From positions 1-26,833 of the IMG/VR virus record IMGVR_UViG_3300047320_000070: a stretch of DNA of 26,833 bases; one strand, written 5' to 3'. Positions 1-6,494 of this stretch are shown piece after piece. The position numbers and the translations under genes were made by a program. The notes beneath the pieces are model-generated. The model saw nothing but the letters and a program-made list of their open reading frames with translations. It had not been told where the DNA came from and did not search any database. The DNA is from a virus. The stretch's first letter is position 1. Each line of letters starts with the position of its first letter.

Positions 1-198
1 AGCGACTTGTGCGAGGCGGCCGAACAGGTTGCATCGGTGCCATTCGGTGTGCTCTTTCACGTCGCCGGATGCCTTGTCTTTCCACTTCTCAGTGGTGGCG
101 ACGCGCAGGTTCGCAACGGCATCGCCGCTTGGCAGGTATCGAACTTCGGGATCGGCGCCAAGATTTCCGACGATGATGAGTTTGTTGACGGATGCCAT
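1..198 (-). CDS. ssb: Single-stranded DNA-binding protein, C-terminus cut by window edge
   Basis: The first 66 codons read as a typical SSB OB-fold start: [20 protein letters not shown], then a [19 protein letters not shown] segment and [18 protein letters not shown]. These match the N-terminal half of bacterial and phage SSB. It coats single-stranded DNA in replication and recombination. The ATG lies directly against the stop of the upstream recombinase gene with no gap, so the two are co-translated. The C-terminal tail that binds partner proteins is outside the window. Too short and edge-cut to be obvious in automated ORF lists, but the identification is firm. Confidence 0.93.
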   Translation of the reverse strand, partial: MASVNKLIIVGNLGADPEVRYLPSGDAVANLRVATTEKWKDKASGDVKEHTEWHRCNLFGRLAQVA

Positions 199-1119
199 TT
201 ACGCTCCTGCGGTTTCGGTGGTTTGTTGATGCTCTGCGAGTTTTGCCGCTCGAGCGGCGTCGCGAGCTTCTTTGAATGCGCTGATTGCTTGTGCTGCTTC
301 GCCAAGTCGGGCCTTGGGGAGATCGATTACGCTCGAGATACCGAACTTCTCGCAGAAGCGTTGAGCCGAAAGCCCGCTATCTGCCATCGCACTGAGCAAC
401 TCGTCGCGTTCAACGGGGTTGACTGTCGGCGGCTGCTCAACGCCCGACTCGAGCCATGCGAGCAGTTCCGCGCCGGTATCCTGGCTGACCTTGAAGAAGC
501 GGCCGTCAAAGAGGGAGGTGCGGTCTTTGCTCGAGCTGGCGACGTGGTTCATGTCGATATCGAGCATCACCGTGAATTCGTATTCCATGCCGTCGCGCTG
601 CACCGGTGCGAGTCCGACCTTTTTCGGCGTCTGCTTGCCTCGGTCGTTTGTCTCGAGCACGTATTCCTGCTTTGCACGCATCGTCGCGATGATGTGGCAG
701 GGGCTTTTCAGCATCGCCTCGACGAGCGCGTTATGCTCGGGCGTGATCGTGCGCCATGCCGCAAATCCGTTCGCCTTGCCGCTGTCCGCGATCTTGCCTT
801 GCTTGTCGAGCAAGCCGCCGTCGCCGGCCCATGCGTGCGTCAGGCTGTCGATGATGATGGTCGTGTAGCCAGCCACCTCGAACGCCTTGATCGCCTGAAG
901 GTACTTCGGCACTGTGTACGGCGCTTCGATTGAAATAATGTCGTAATCGCCAAGGTGCGCGTACAGATCTGCAGATCCGTGCTCGGTGTCGATTACTCCG
1001 ACCTTACCGCCAAGCCCGAAGGCCAAGAGCAGAGCGGAATACGTCTTGCCCGCACCGCTCGGTGCTGCGATTCCAAGCCTCAGTTTTGCCTTCTTGCGCT
1101 GCGCTTTCCGGATTTCCAT
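199..1119 (-). CDS. Sak4-like RecA-fold ATPase, single-strand annealing recombinase
   Basis: A 306-residue protein with a Walker A motif APSGAGKT (residues 19-26) and a Walker B-like IIIDS (88-92), the layout of the AAA_24/Sak4 group of phage nucleotide-binding proteins. Sak4 proteins are Rad51/RecA-core recombinases that work with a cognate SSB, and ssb follows immediately here. The ATG at 1119 is preferred because GGGAG stands 7 bases upstream. A TTG nine codons earlier has no such site. Its start lies inside the end of a small overlapping ORF. Function in phage homologous recombination is known for the family and inferred for this member. Confidence 0.85.
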   Translation of the reverse strand: MEIRKAQRKKAKLRLGIAAPSGAGKTYSALLLAFGLGGKVGVIDTEHGSADLYAHLGDYDIISIEAPYTVPKYLQAIKAFEVAGYTTIIIDSLTHAWAGDGGLLDKQGKIADSGKANGFAAWRTITPEHNALVEAMLKSPCHIIATMRAKQEYVLETNDRGKQTPKKVGLAPVQRDGMEYEFTVMLDIDMNHVASSSKDRTSLFDGRFFKVSQDTGAELLAWLESGVEQPPTVNPVERDELLSAMADSGLSAQRFCEKFGISSVIDLPKARLGEAAQAISAFKEARDAARAAKLAEHQQTTETAGA

Positions 1120-1198
1120 GATGTTTCTCCCGTTGCTCGAGTTCAAATAACTGCTGTTCTTCCTGTTGCTGTTGCTGCCACCAATCAGCGCCGCTCAT
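1004..1198 (-). CDS. Small Q/E-rich protein overlapping the recombinase start
   Basis: A 64-codon frame starting MSGADWW, followed by a Gln/Glu-rich helix of about 15 residues and a basic tail. Its ATG overlaps the TGA of the preceding 30-residue ORF as ATGA, as at most junctions of this operon. Its last 116 bases overlap the recombinase gene in another frame, which is long for this operon. It could be a real coupled gene or just the leader that brings ribosomes to the recombinase start. No family recognised. Confidence 0.4.
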   Translation of the reverse strand: MSGADWWQQQQQEEQQLFELEQREKHHGNPESAAQEGKTEAWNRSTERCGQDVFRSALGLRAWR

Positions 1199-1287
1199 TG
1201 GAAAGCCCATAGGTTCTGCGCTGCCGCCCACGCCCCGTATCCGAAGCAGACAAGCAGCGCGATCGTCCAATCAAGCGCGGCCCGCAT
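1195..1287 (-). CDS. 30-residue putative single-TM peptide
   Basis: Reads MRAALDWTIALLVCFGYGAW and then ten more residues to a TGA. The stretch from about residue 5 to 23 is hydrophobic enough for one membrane helix. The ATG lies 14 bases before the stop of the upstream 129-residue gene, and the stop overlaps the next ATG (ATGA), so the ORF fits exactly into the coupled chain. No ribosome-binding site is needed if re-initiation occurs. Function unknown. Confidence 0.45.
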   Translation of the reverse strand: MRAALDWTIALLVCFGYGAWAAAQNLWAFQ

Positions 1288-1660
1288 GGCTTATCTCGTC
1301 GATTTCATCGCGCAGGACGCGCGCACGGTTCACAAGGAGGGAGAGCCAGCCATCGGCAGCGGCTTCAGGAAACATCGATGAAAAGCGACGCCATTCCAGA
1401 TCGAAATTCATCAGAAGGGCGTACATGTCCGGCACCTTCTCCGCGATCTGCACCTGACGATGGAGTTCGATCAGTTCGGCGACGGGGCAAAGGTGCTCGT
1501 CGCCGGCCTTGCGCAGTTCCTGCATGAATACTGACTTAGGCACTGAAGCAGCCAGTGTATCCATTGCGGACAAATTTTTACGCGCAACAGGAGCTTGTTG
1601 CGGGCGGAATGCTTCGATACTGCGTAATAAGCCGTTGCGGCCCAAGGTTTGCGGTTTCAT
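1271..1660 (-). CDS. Hypothetical early protein, first gene of the recombination cassette
   Basis: 129 residues, not recognised. The N-terminus is basic (MKPQTLGRNGLLRSIEAFRP) and the rest looks helical, ending in an acidic RVLRDEIDEI helix. AAGGA is placed 8 bases before the ATG. It is the first gene after a strong leftward promoter at 1703-1730 and starts a chain running through two small ORFs into the Sak4-like recombinase and ssb. The position suggests an accessory role in recombination or single-strand DNA handling, but no motif supports a specific activity. Confidence 0.75.
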   Translation of the reverse strand: MKPQTLGRNGLLRSIEAFRPQQAPVARKNLSAMDTLAASVPKSVFMQELRKAGDEHLCPVAELIELHRQVQIAEKVPDMYALLMNFDLEWRRFSSMFPEAAADGWLSLLVNRARVLRDEIDEISHAGRA

Positions 1661-1702
1661 CGATGTTTCCTTCTGGGTTGTTGTTGTGTGCTGCTGAGTT
1701 GA

Positions 1703-1730
1703 ATAATACCGCGCCTGTATTAAAAGTCAA
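1703..1730 (-). promoter_or_regulatory. Sigma70-type promoter for the recombination cassette
   Basis: On the minus strand TTGACT, a 16-base spacer and TATTAT lie in the 101-base gap between the HNH gene and the 129-residue gene. Both hexamers differ from consensus by one base. This would transcribe the Sak4/SSB genes independently of the long leftward operon. Confidence 0.7.
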
Positions 1731-1761
1731 GCAAAAAGAAGAAGGATCTTTGTTCGCTAGG

Positions 1762-2250
1762 CTACATGTGCCGGCAGAACTCGCCGTGAAGCTGCTCGCG
1801 TGCATCTTTGATGACGGCTGCGGCTTGGTCGACCGTCGCGAAGTAGCCCAGGGTTCGGCGCTTGCCTGCGATCGAGATTCTCGCGCACCATCCGCTCGGG
1901 TGCTTATAGACTCCCTTTACGCCGCTGGTGCTGTCGCGGTGCAGCTTTTGGTTGTATTGGTTCTGGTAGTTGTCAGCGGCGCGAAGGTTCTCTATCCGAT
2001 TATCGGTCGGGATTCCGTTGATGTGATCGACCATGTGCAACGGAAGCTCGCCGCGCTCTACCAGCCATACCAGGTGATGCGCCGGGAATCTTTCCTGGTT
2101 GATAATGATCTGGCGGTATCCGTTGGAGCCTATCGTTCCGGCGATTGTGCCAACCTTAACCCCTTTGCCGCGGCGTTTCCATGTGAAGTGCCCGGTGTCT
2201 TTGTCGTAATCGAGTGCGCTTAAAACTTCTTCTTTCGTGATCGTCTTCAT
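1762..2250 (-). CDS. HNH homing endonuclease with AP2-type DNA-binding domain
   Basis: 162 residues from the ATG at 2250, which has AGGGG 7 bases upstream and overlaps the previous stop as ATGA. The middle carries the HNH_3 signature (LVWLVERGELPLHMVDHING, then PTDNRIENLRAADNYQNQYN). The C-terminal third (SGVKGVYKHPSGWCARI..., ending GYFATVDQAAAVIKDAREQL) is the AP2-like fold common in phage free-standing HNH nucleases. Such genes are selfish insertions that cut alleles lacking them. It sits at the end of one transcription block and just before the promoter of the next, a usual landing place. The AP2 part binds DNA and the HNH part cuts it. Confidence 0.9.
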   Translation of the reverse strand: MKTITKEEVLSALDYDKDTGHFTWKRRGKGVKVGTIAGTIGSNGYRQIIINQERFPAHHLVWLVERGELPLHMVDHINGIPTDNRIENLRAADNYQNQYNQKLHRDSTSGVKGVYKHPSGWCARISIAGKRRTLGYFATVDQAAAVIKDAREQLHGEFCRHM

Positions 2251-2744
2251 TGGTTTTCCCCTCGCGGAATAAGGCCGCGCCGCTCGAACGCCGGTCGTAA
2301 CTTCTCGTGCGTCGCCTGGCGCAGCTCTGCGATTGCTGGCCCGATCTTCGCTGCTGCGTTGTATGCGGTGCTTCGGCTTACTCCGCATTCGTCGGCGATG
2401 TGCTGCGCGGAAGGGCAGTAGTGCGCGCCGTAGACGAACTCACGCATCAGCATCAGGCGAATGACGGCCCGATTGCGCACGATGCCGCCGAACAGGTGTT
2501 CGAGCCGACCGATCGCCGCGTGTCGCTCTCCGTTCTCGCCGCCGTATTCGGCATCCAGGAGCGCTCGTTGATCGAGCGACGTATGCGACTCGATCACATC
2601 GAGGATCAGCCGCGCCTGCGCTCGTTTCTCGCTCGCGCTGAGCATCATTGCGCCAGTTTCGGCTGCGATGAACTCTCCTACTTTTGCGACTTTGACGCCA
2701 TCGGTCGCGCGCCACAAATATGCGAACGACAAGAGGCTTTCCAT
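2247..2744 (-). CDS. Phage HTH protein, possible late or early regulator
   Basis: 165 residues if started at the ATG at 2744. An ATG at 2846 in the same frame would add 34 residues and has a GAGAAG site. It was not preferred because it would bury the start inside the 79-residue gene upstream. A helix-turn-helix lies near residues 115-140 (AQHIADECGVSRSTAYNAAA). The central part is rich in acidic and aliphatic residues. It resembles small antiterminator or replication-control proteins encoded late in early operons of temperate phages, but the family is not certain. It overlaps the HNH gene by ATGA. Confidence 0.65.
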   Translation of the reverse strand: MESLLSFAYLWRATDGVKVAKVGEFIAAETGAMMLSASEKRAQARLILDVIESHTSLDQRALLDAEYGGENGERHAAIGRLEHLFGGIVRNRAVIRLMLMREFVYGAHYCPSAQHIADECGVSRSTAYNAAAKIGPAIAELRQATHEKLRPAFERRGLIPRGENQ

Positions 2745-2917
2745 GTCTCTAAACAGGCAAACTCGCTGCACCGCCCCGTCATTGGGCGCAGCTTGGCGCA
2801 AAGGGTGCTGCCTATCTTTCCGACCGTCCAAACACACTGTTTGCATGATTGTTCTTCTCGCACTAGGAGGATCAGCAATGGATCTTGATATTCGTGCTGG
2901 CGTAATGGTTTCGTCAT
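2678..2917 (-). CDS. Small Cys-rich phage protein
   Basis: 79 residues with a CxxC pair (SCKQCVW) followed by GSTLCAKLRP and TGRCSEFAC, a spacing of cysteines like the short zinc-ribbon-like proteins common in phage early regions. It begins 3 bases after the preceding stop, with an AGAAG ribosome site, and overlaps the HTH gene by 67 bases. The tight fit on the upstream side supports it. The overlap downstream is longer than usual for this operon, so the start of the next gene may be wrong. Function unknown. Confidence 0.5.
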   Translation of the reverse strand: MTKPLRQHEYQDPLLILLVREEQSCKQCVWTVGKIGSTLCAKLRPMTGRCSEFACLETWKASCRSHICGARPMASKSQK

Positions 2918-2920
2918 CAG

Positions 2921-3061
2921 CTACTTCTGTCGCGCCTCGGACAGCATCGACGCAATCATAAGAATGAAGTAGGAGAAGGTTAGGCCGAGCGCGAAATACG
3001 TTGACATATGCGGAGCGCATACGATCATGGCTAACGTCGCATACAACTCGGATCGTTTCAC
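2921..3061 (-). CDS. 46-residue putative membrane protein with GTG start
   Basis: The GTG overlaps the previous TGA (GTGA) and has GGAGG 5 bases upstream, the best ribosome site in the operon. The product runs MKRSELYATLAMIVCAPHMS and then a hydrophobic stretch to about residue 40, with two possible short membrane helices, ending SEARQK. No family recognised. The strong site and exact fit between neighbours make it likely to be translated. Confidence 0.6.
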   Translation of the reverse strand: MKRSELYATLAMIVCAPHMSTYFALGLTFSYFILMIASMLSEARQK

Positions 3062-3147
3062 GCTTCCTCCTTATGCTCGCGTTTCGGCGGATTCCATGAT
3101 CTCGCCATGACGTTGAAGAACAGCCACCAGTACAGGGCGGGACTCAT
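3058..3147 (-). CDS. 29-residue coupled ORF
   Basis: Starts MSPALYWWLFFNVMARSWNP and ends in a charged KREHKEEA tail. The ATG overlaps the stop of the upstream gene (ATGA) and its last codons contain the AAGGAGG site of the next gene. It may be a small membrane-associated peptide with an aromatic N-terminal segment, or a translated bridge that keeps ribosomes on the message. Confidence 0.5.
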   Translation of the reverse strand: MSPALYWWLFFNVMARSWNPPKREHKEEA

Positions 3148-3581
3148 TTTGGCTCCCACTGATTCATGGCGATCATCTGCATCCGGCGTTCATTTGCCAC
3201 TTTGATCGCGTGCTTTTCATCTGTGGCGAACACGGTTGATACGAGAACATCAGCGACCGCAACCCCTTGGAAGGCGCGGGCGTCGCTCCGCTTCCAGATA
3301 TATGATTGCTCCCCAATGCCGTATGCGCTCAGCGAGCGTGGCTCACATCTTTCCGCCGTGCCGTCGCGACGCATATACACAAGGTATTGCGTCATTCCTT
3401 GATTGATCTCGTCTGCTGCCGGATCAAGAGGCCACTCTGCGATTTCTGCCTCGTCATACTCTCCATCGGTCTTGTTTATTGCGTCGCAGACGATGCGGGC
3501 CTTTTCTTCGCTCGTGTACACGCCGACGACTCGATAATCAGAGTACGATCCCTTCTCGATAACCCATACGCTTTTGCTCAT
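3144..3581 (-). CDS. Hypothetical phage protein, DUF7336-like N-terminus
   Basis: 145 residues. The opening MSKSVWVIEKGSYSDYRVVG followed by VYTSEEKARIVCDAIN resembles small phage proteins of the DUF7336 type, in which a strand-rich start is followed by a SxEEKA helix. The middle is acidic (EYDEAEIAEWPLDPAADE). No catalytic motif is visible. ATGA overlaps on both sides place it firmly in the early operon. Family assignment is tentative. Confidence 0.75.
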   Translation of the reverse strand: MSKSVWVIEKGSYSDYRVVGVYTSEEKARIVCDAINKTDGEYDEAEIAEWPLDPAADEINQGMTQYLVYMRRDGTAERCEPRSLSAYGIGEQSYIWKRSDARAFQGVAVADVLVSTVFATDEKHAIKVANERRMQMIAMNQWEPK

Positions 3582-3865
3582 ACCGCCTCCAGTTGGTTAG
3601 CCATCAATCGCGCACGGCAAGCGTCTTGCATCGCCCGTAGCGTCTCCATCGCCCTGAACACTGGCGGCGTATCCTCGCGCGTGCTAAACCAAATGCAACC
3701 CGATCTATCGCGGCGGCCGTTGCATTTCACCTTGCCGCTGGTTTCAAGTCGCGATAGTGCCTGGCGCACCTTCTGAGCAGTAATGTCGATGCTGTCGGCG
3801 ATCTGCTGAACGGTGGCGCCCTCGGGCTGCGTGCTGAGGTAATCGCTGATGCGGGCTGGAATCAT
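3578..3865 (-). CDS. Winged-helix DNA-binding protein
   Basis: 95 residues. Residues 1-50 read as a winged helix: IPARISDYLSTQPEGATVQQ, IADSIDITAQKVRQALSRLE and a TSGKVKC wing. A second strand (CNGRRDRSGCIWFSTRE) follows. This pattern is typical of small phage helix-turn-helix proteins that judge promoters or replication origins. It is coupled by ATGA to the DnaC-like gene upstream and to the next gene downstream, which suggests a role in replication or early gene control. Confidence 0.75.
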   Translation of the reverse strand: MIPARISDYLSTQPEGATVQQIADSIDITAQKVRQALSRLETSGKVKCNGRRDRSGCIWFSTREDTPPVFRAMETLRAMQDACRARLMANQLEAV

Positions 3866-4710
3866 GCTGCCTCCGAATCAAGGCCGCCCACGTCGCGCGA
3901 TTGGCGCCGGTGGCTCTCCCAATCAAACTTCACGCTGACGCCAGATTCGCTCAGGCGGTCCATGAAGCGCTCGCCGAGATACGCCTTCAGGCTCGGTACG
4001 TCGAGGTTTGTCAGCAGGATGGTGGGCTTGCAATTGAGCCTGCGTGCCTCTAGCAGCTCGTGCAGCGTGCGGATCTCGTCGTCAGTGCCGCGCTGCAATC
4101 CGATCTCGTCGAGGATCATCAAATCGATCGACTCGAACTGGCGAAGCATCTGTTCTTCGGTAAGCTCGGAGTTGCGCGCCCATGTTCCGCGAATCTTGGT
4201 AAACAAGCGTGCGGTGGACGTAAAGTAGACGGTGTGCCCCTGAGACATGAGGGCGTTGGCTGCGGCGCAAGCAAGGTGCGACTTCCCTGTTCCAACCTTG
4301 CCGATGCCGACGAGAACCGTTCCGCGCTTCAGATGGTTTTTGAAGCTGACCGTGAAGTTGTAGAAGCGCGACCATGCGATTTCCTGAGCCGTTCCCTTGA
4401 CTTCATAGTTCGAAAACGTGCGATCACGGAACAGAGCAGGGATGCCCGCTTGCTCCAGACGCGCTTCGATCTTCGCCTGACGCTCTATCTGCTCTTTCTT
4501 CGCCTGTACAGCGGCCTCGCGGTCTGCATCTTCCTTCGAGCAGGCAGGGCAGCGCGTCACACGAATGGTGCATTCGCCCACAGAGATTGAGCGGATAGGG
4601 AACTTGCCGTGCTTTTCGCACATGCCGAATTCAGCTGGCGCACCGTCGCACACGCCATGCGTCGAGTTTTGGCACATCACCTTGCAATTCCTTGCGCAGT
4701 AGGCGTTCAT
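3862..4710 (-). CDS. DnaC-type helicase loader ATPase with N-terminal Cys-rich domain
   Basis: 282 residues. The C-terminal AAA+ domain shows Walker A GIGKVGTGKSH (about residues 133-143), Walker B LMILDEIG (about 195-202) and a TILLTNLD sensor segment, as in DnaC and phage helicase loaders. The first 60 residues hold many cysteines (CARNCKVMC, CDG, MCEKHGK, CPAC), likely a zinc-binding domain used for partner contacts. It loads the host DnaB helicase at the phage origin. The ATG at 4710 is chosen because GGGGG lies 5 bases upstream and it overlaps an 11-codon ORF as ATGA. An ATG at 4722 would add 4 residues. It follows the replication initiator gene, the λ O-P arrangement. Confidence 0.9.
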   Translation of the reverse strand: MNAYCARNCKVMCQNSTHGVCDGAPAEFGMCEKHGKFPIRSISVGECTIRVTRCPACSKEDADREAAVQAKKEQIERQAKIEARLEQAGIPALFRDRTFSNYEVKGTAQEIAWSRFYNFTVSFKNHLKRGTVLVGIGKVGTGKSHLACAAANALMSQGHTVYFTSTARLFTKIRGTWARNSELTEEQMLRQFESIDLMILDEIGLQRGTDDEIRTLHELLEARRLNCKPTILLTNLDVPSLKAYLGERFMDRLSESGVSVKFDWESHRRQSRDVGGLDSEAA

Positions 4711-4742
4711 TTGCGCCCCCATGTGGTTTCTAAGTCATTCAT
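4707..4742 (-). CDS. 11-codon micro-ORF coupled to the helicase loader
   Basis: Reads MNDLETTWGRK then TGA, which overlaps the loader's ATG as ATGA. AAGGA stands 6 bases before its start, better than anything directly in front of the 4722 start. It may act as a translated leader that sets loader synthesis. No function beyond coupling can be claimed. Confidence 0.35.
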   Translation of the reverse strand: MNDLETTWGRK

Positions 4743-4778
4743 CGCGGTTCCTTGTTTGTTTTTTTGCGACACTTCTGG

Positions 4779-5480
4779 TTAGAAGAAACTCTCGCTGTAG
4801 TCCATGTCAGCCAGCGATTTTGTTTTACTCGATGATACACCAGATGTTTTAGATTTGGGCGAAGAAAAACGCTTGTCGTTGCGGATCCACATCTGGAAGG
4901 CTGCTTTCCAGTCCTTGTACGTCGATCCCTTGGCGGTGTGATAGAGCTTGAATGCCTCCAGAAGCTCGTCTGGCGACGTGTAGCCCCGTTCAGCAGCCCA
5001 GTTCCGCAGATCGTCCGTGACGGCGAAATTCGCTGGCAGCGCGGTAGCCCTTTTAGTTTCCTTTGATTGGTTCTTTCCTATGGTTAATTCTGGGTGAACC
5101 TGCTGCACCCCCGAGGGTGAACCTGCTGCACCCATGGGTGAACCATCTGCACCCCCAGATAAGGGAAGTTCTGGTTCCGCTCCTGCGTTGCTTGCTACAG
5201 CGAGGTGATGCGGAATTTGCAGGTAGAACAGGTTGGATTGCTGCCGGCCTTCCTTGTTGAAGCGCTTTTCGCGTTTGAGCCAGCCGCCTTGCTCGGCGAT
5301 TCCAACGTGCTCGATGACGCTGCGGGTAGAGAGCGACGTGAGATCCGCGAGGCGGGCGTAGGATGGGAATGCGGGGTCGCCCATGTCATTGACGTGCATA
5401 TCGAGCGCAACCAAGACGAGCTTGGTCGACGCCGATAATTTCGACTGCATGACCGCCTTTTTGTAGGACCAAATGCTCAT
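4779..5480 (-). CDS. Phage replication initiator, HTH N-terminus and DnaT-like C-terminus
   Basis: 233 residues. Residues 1-75 form a winged-helix domain of the HTH_36 type (KAVMQSKLSASTKLVLVALD, then PSYARLADLTSLSTRSVIEH). Residues 160-205 (DELLEAFKLYHTAKGSTYKD, WKAAFQMWIRNDKRF) match the DnaT-like end of many phage O-type initiators. Between them is a Gly/Pro linker coded by three DNA iterons (5092-5154), so the origin probably lies inside the gene, as in λ O. It binds the origin and recruits helicase with the DnaC-like protein encoded next. Coupled by ATGA to the Cro-like gene. Confidence 0.85.
   Translation of the reverse strand: MSIWSYKKAVMQSKLSASTKLVLVALDMHVNDMGDPAFPSYARLADLTSLSTRSVIEHVGIAEQGGWLKREKRFNKEGRQQSNLFYLQIPHHLAVASNAGAEPELPLSGGADGSPMGAAGSPSGVQQVHPELTIGKNQSKETKRATALPANFAVTDDLRNWAAERGYTSPDELLEAFKLYHTAKGSTYKDWKAAFQMWIRNDKRFSSPKSKTSGVSSSKTKSLADMDYSESFF
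5092..5154. repeat. Three 19-bp iterons, candidate replication origin
   Basis: Copies at 5092-5110 and 5115-5133 are identical (GGGTGAACCTGCTGCACCC). The copy at 5136-5154 has two changes. Start-to-start spacing is 23 and 21 bp. Each unit has GGGTG...CACCC arms, so it could bind a dimer. An AT-rich stretch at about 5050-5091 lies against the array, as expected for a melting region. The repeats lie in the linker of the initiator gene, matching origin placement in λ-type phages. Confidence 0.75.
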
Positions 5481-5728
5481 GCTTCGTCCTTGCCGGTGCC
5501 GACGACGCGCGCCGGAAGATCGCGCAGGCGCAGCAGGTCGACGATCTGCATTCCGTCGCCAGCCGTGATCTCGTCGCTTGCGATAGCAAGCTTCACTGCG
5601 CGATCAGGCGTCACCGGGCGGGCGTAATTCTTGATGTGATACCAAGAGCACAGGCTCATGCCGAGCTTCTCGCGCACCTGGTCGACGATCTTGCGGCCGT
5701 GCTTTTGATGGAACTCGTTTGCATCCAT
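5477..5728 (-). CDS. Cro-like HTH regulator, first gene of the leftward operon
   Basis: 83 residues. The middle reads as a compact helix-turn-helix (REKLGMSLCSWYHIKNYARP, then VTPDRAVKLAIASDE), like YdaS/Cro-type proteins. GGAG lies 8 bases upstream of the ATG. It is transcribed away from the repressor gene across a shared operator region, the usual cro position, and is coupled by ATGA to the replication initiator. Role in switching to lytic growth is inferred from position. Confidence 0.75.
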   Translation of the reverse strand: MDANEFHQKHGRKIVDQVREKLGMSLCSWYHIKNYARPVTPDRAVKLAIASDEITAGDGMQIVDLLRLRDLPARVVGTGKDEA

Positions 5729-5769
5729 TTTTCGGCTCCTTTCGCCTGTTTGTCTAAGGCTTCCATTGT

Positions 5770-5822
5770 ATTATAAAGCGCTGTAAGTATCCACTATTTG
5801 TAAGCGTAAAGCGCCGTAAGTT
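5770..5822 (-). promoter_or_regulatory. Leftward early promoter and operator repeats
   Basis: On the minus strand a perfect TATAAT lies at 5770-5775. No good -35 hexamer stands at 16-18 bases. Just upstream are two direct repeats 33 bp apart, TAAAGCGCTGTAAGTA at 5774-5789 and TAAAGCGCCGTAAGTT at 5807-5822. A third GTAAG lies at 5800. The GTAAG cores at 5783, 5800 and 5816 are 16-17 bp apart. This spacing suits repressor and Cro binding that would cover the promoter. Confidence 0.65.
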
Positions 5823-5995
5823 AGTGAAAACTCTAGTTTTTTGCTTAGTTCACGCTTGCATTCAGACGCCCGATGTCGCAATATTCAGTTACACGAGAAA
5901 AGCAGGACGGCGAGGGGAGCACGACCGTACCGGTGAGAAAGCGCATGAGGTGCGCACGACGGGGCCAACCCGCGACTAAAACACAGGAACCGAAG

Positions 5996-6445
5996 ATGAC
6001 CGTAGAAACAATCGAGCGCATCCGTCAGAGAAACTTCCTTTGGCTGTTTGACCAATTCAAAGAAGACTTCAGAAAGGATTGGCCGAACGAGCCGGATCGT
6101 GGAATGCTCAGACGATTCGCCGACCGCCTCGGCATGGATCAGATCTACGTGTCTCAGATCAAGAACGGCGGGAAGAAGGAAGAAGGCGGTAACGGTCGCA
6201 TCATCGGGCCGAAGCTCGCGCGCAGCATAGAAAGCGCTCTGAACCTTCCGGAAGGCTGGCTCGATACAAACCATCAGGAGCCTGCGGAAGTCCAAGACGA
6301 GGGCTTGGCAGACGTTCTAAACACTGTCCGCGGTCTCTACGAACATTCGCCGGAAGCAACGCGCGCTGCGCTTATAAAGGTGATGGGCGCTATCGTCACA
6401 GGAAAGCCGATAGAGACAATCGTCGAGAAAGAGCACGCAAAATAA
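5996..6445 (+). CDS. CI-like repressor without peptidase domain
   Basis: 149 residues from the ATG at 5996, which has AGGAA 6 bases upstream. A longer reading from 5873 lacks a ribosome site. The N-terminal half is a repressor-type HTH (MLRRFADRLGMDQIYVSQIK, then GPKLARSIESALNLPEGWLD). The last 50 residues are a short helical region (ADVLNTVRGLYEHSPEATRA). There is no S24/LexA-type serine-lysine cleavage domain, so induction cannot occur by RecA-stimulated self-cleavage in the λ way. It faces the Cro-like gene across shared operators and likely maintains lysogeny. Confidence 0.8.
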   Translation: MTVETIERIRQRNFLWLFDQFKEDFRKDWPNEPDRGMLRRFADRLGMDQIYVSQIKNGGKKEEGGNGRIIGPKLARSIESALNLPEGWLDTNHQEPAEVQDEGLADVLNTVRGLYEHSPEATRAALIKVMGAIVTGKPIETIVEKEHAK

Positions 6446-6460
6446 GCTGCTCGCAAACGG

Positions 6461-6494
6461 TTGACAGCGGGGCAGACAAAAGTATTACAGCGCT
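6461..6494 (+). promoter_or_regulatory. Rightward promoter with overlapping operator
   Basis: A consensus TTGACA (6461-6466) is followed after 16-17 bases by TATTAC/ATTACA. The sequence TTACAGCGCT at 6485-6494 overlaps this -10 region and is the exact reverse complement of AGCGCTGTAA at 5777-5786 in the left operator. The same regulator probably controls both sides of the repressor gene. Confidence 0.6.

Noticed and set aside
7-933. Plus-strand 308-codon open frame
   Set aside because: It is antisense to the Sak4-like gene, whose motifs and ribosome site are clear. Long antisense frames are expected from GC-rich codon bias.
5873-5995. N-terminal extension of the repressor
   Set aside because: The extension has no ribosome site, is basic and unstructured, and the inner ATG at 5996 has AGGAA at the right distance.
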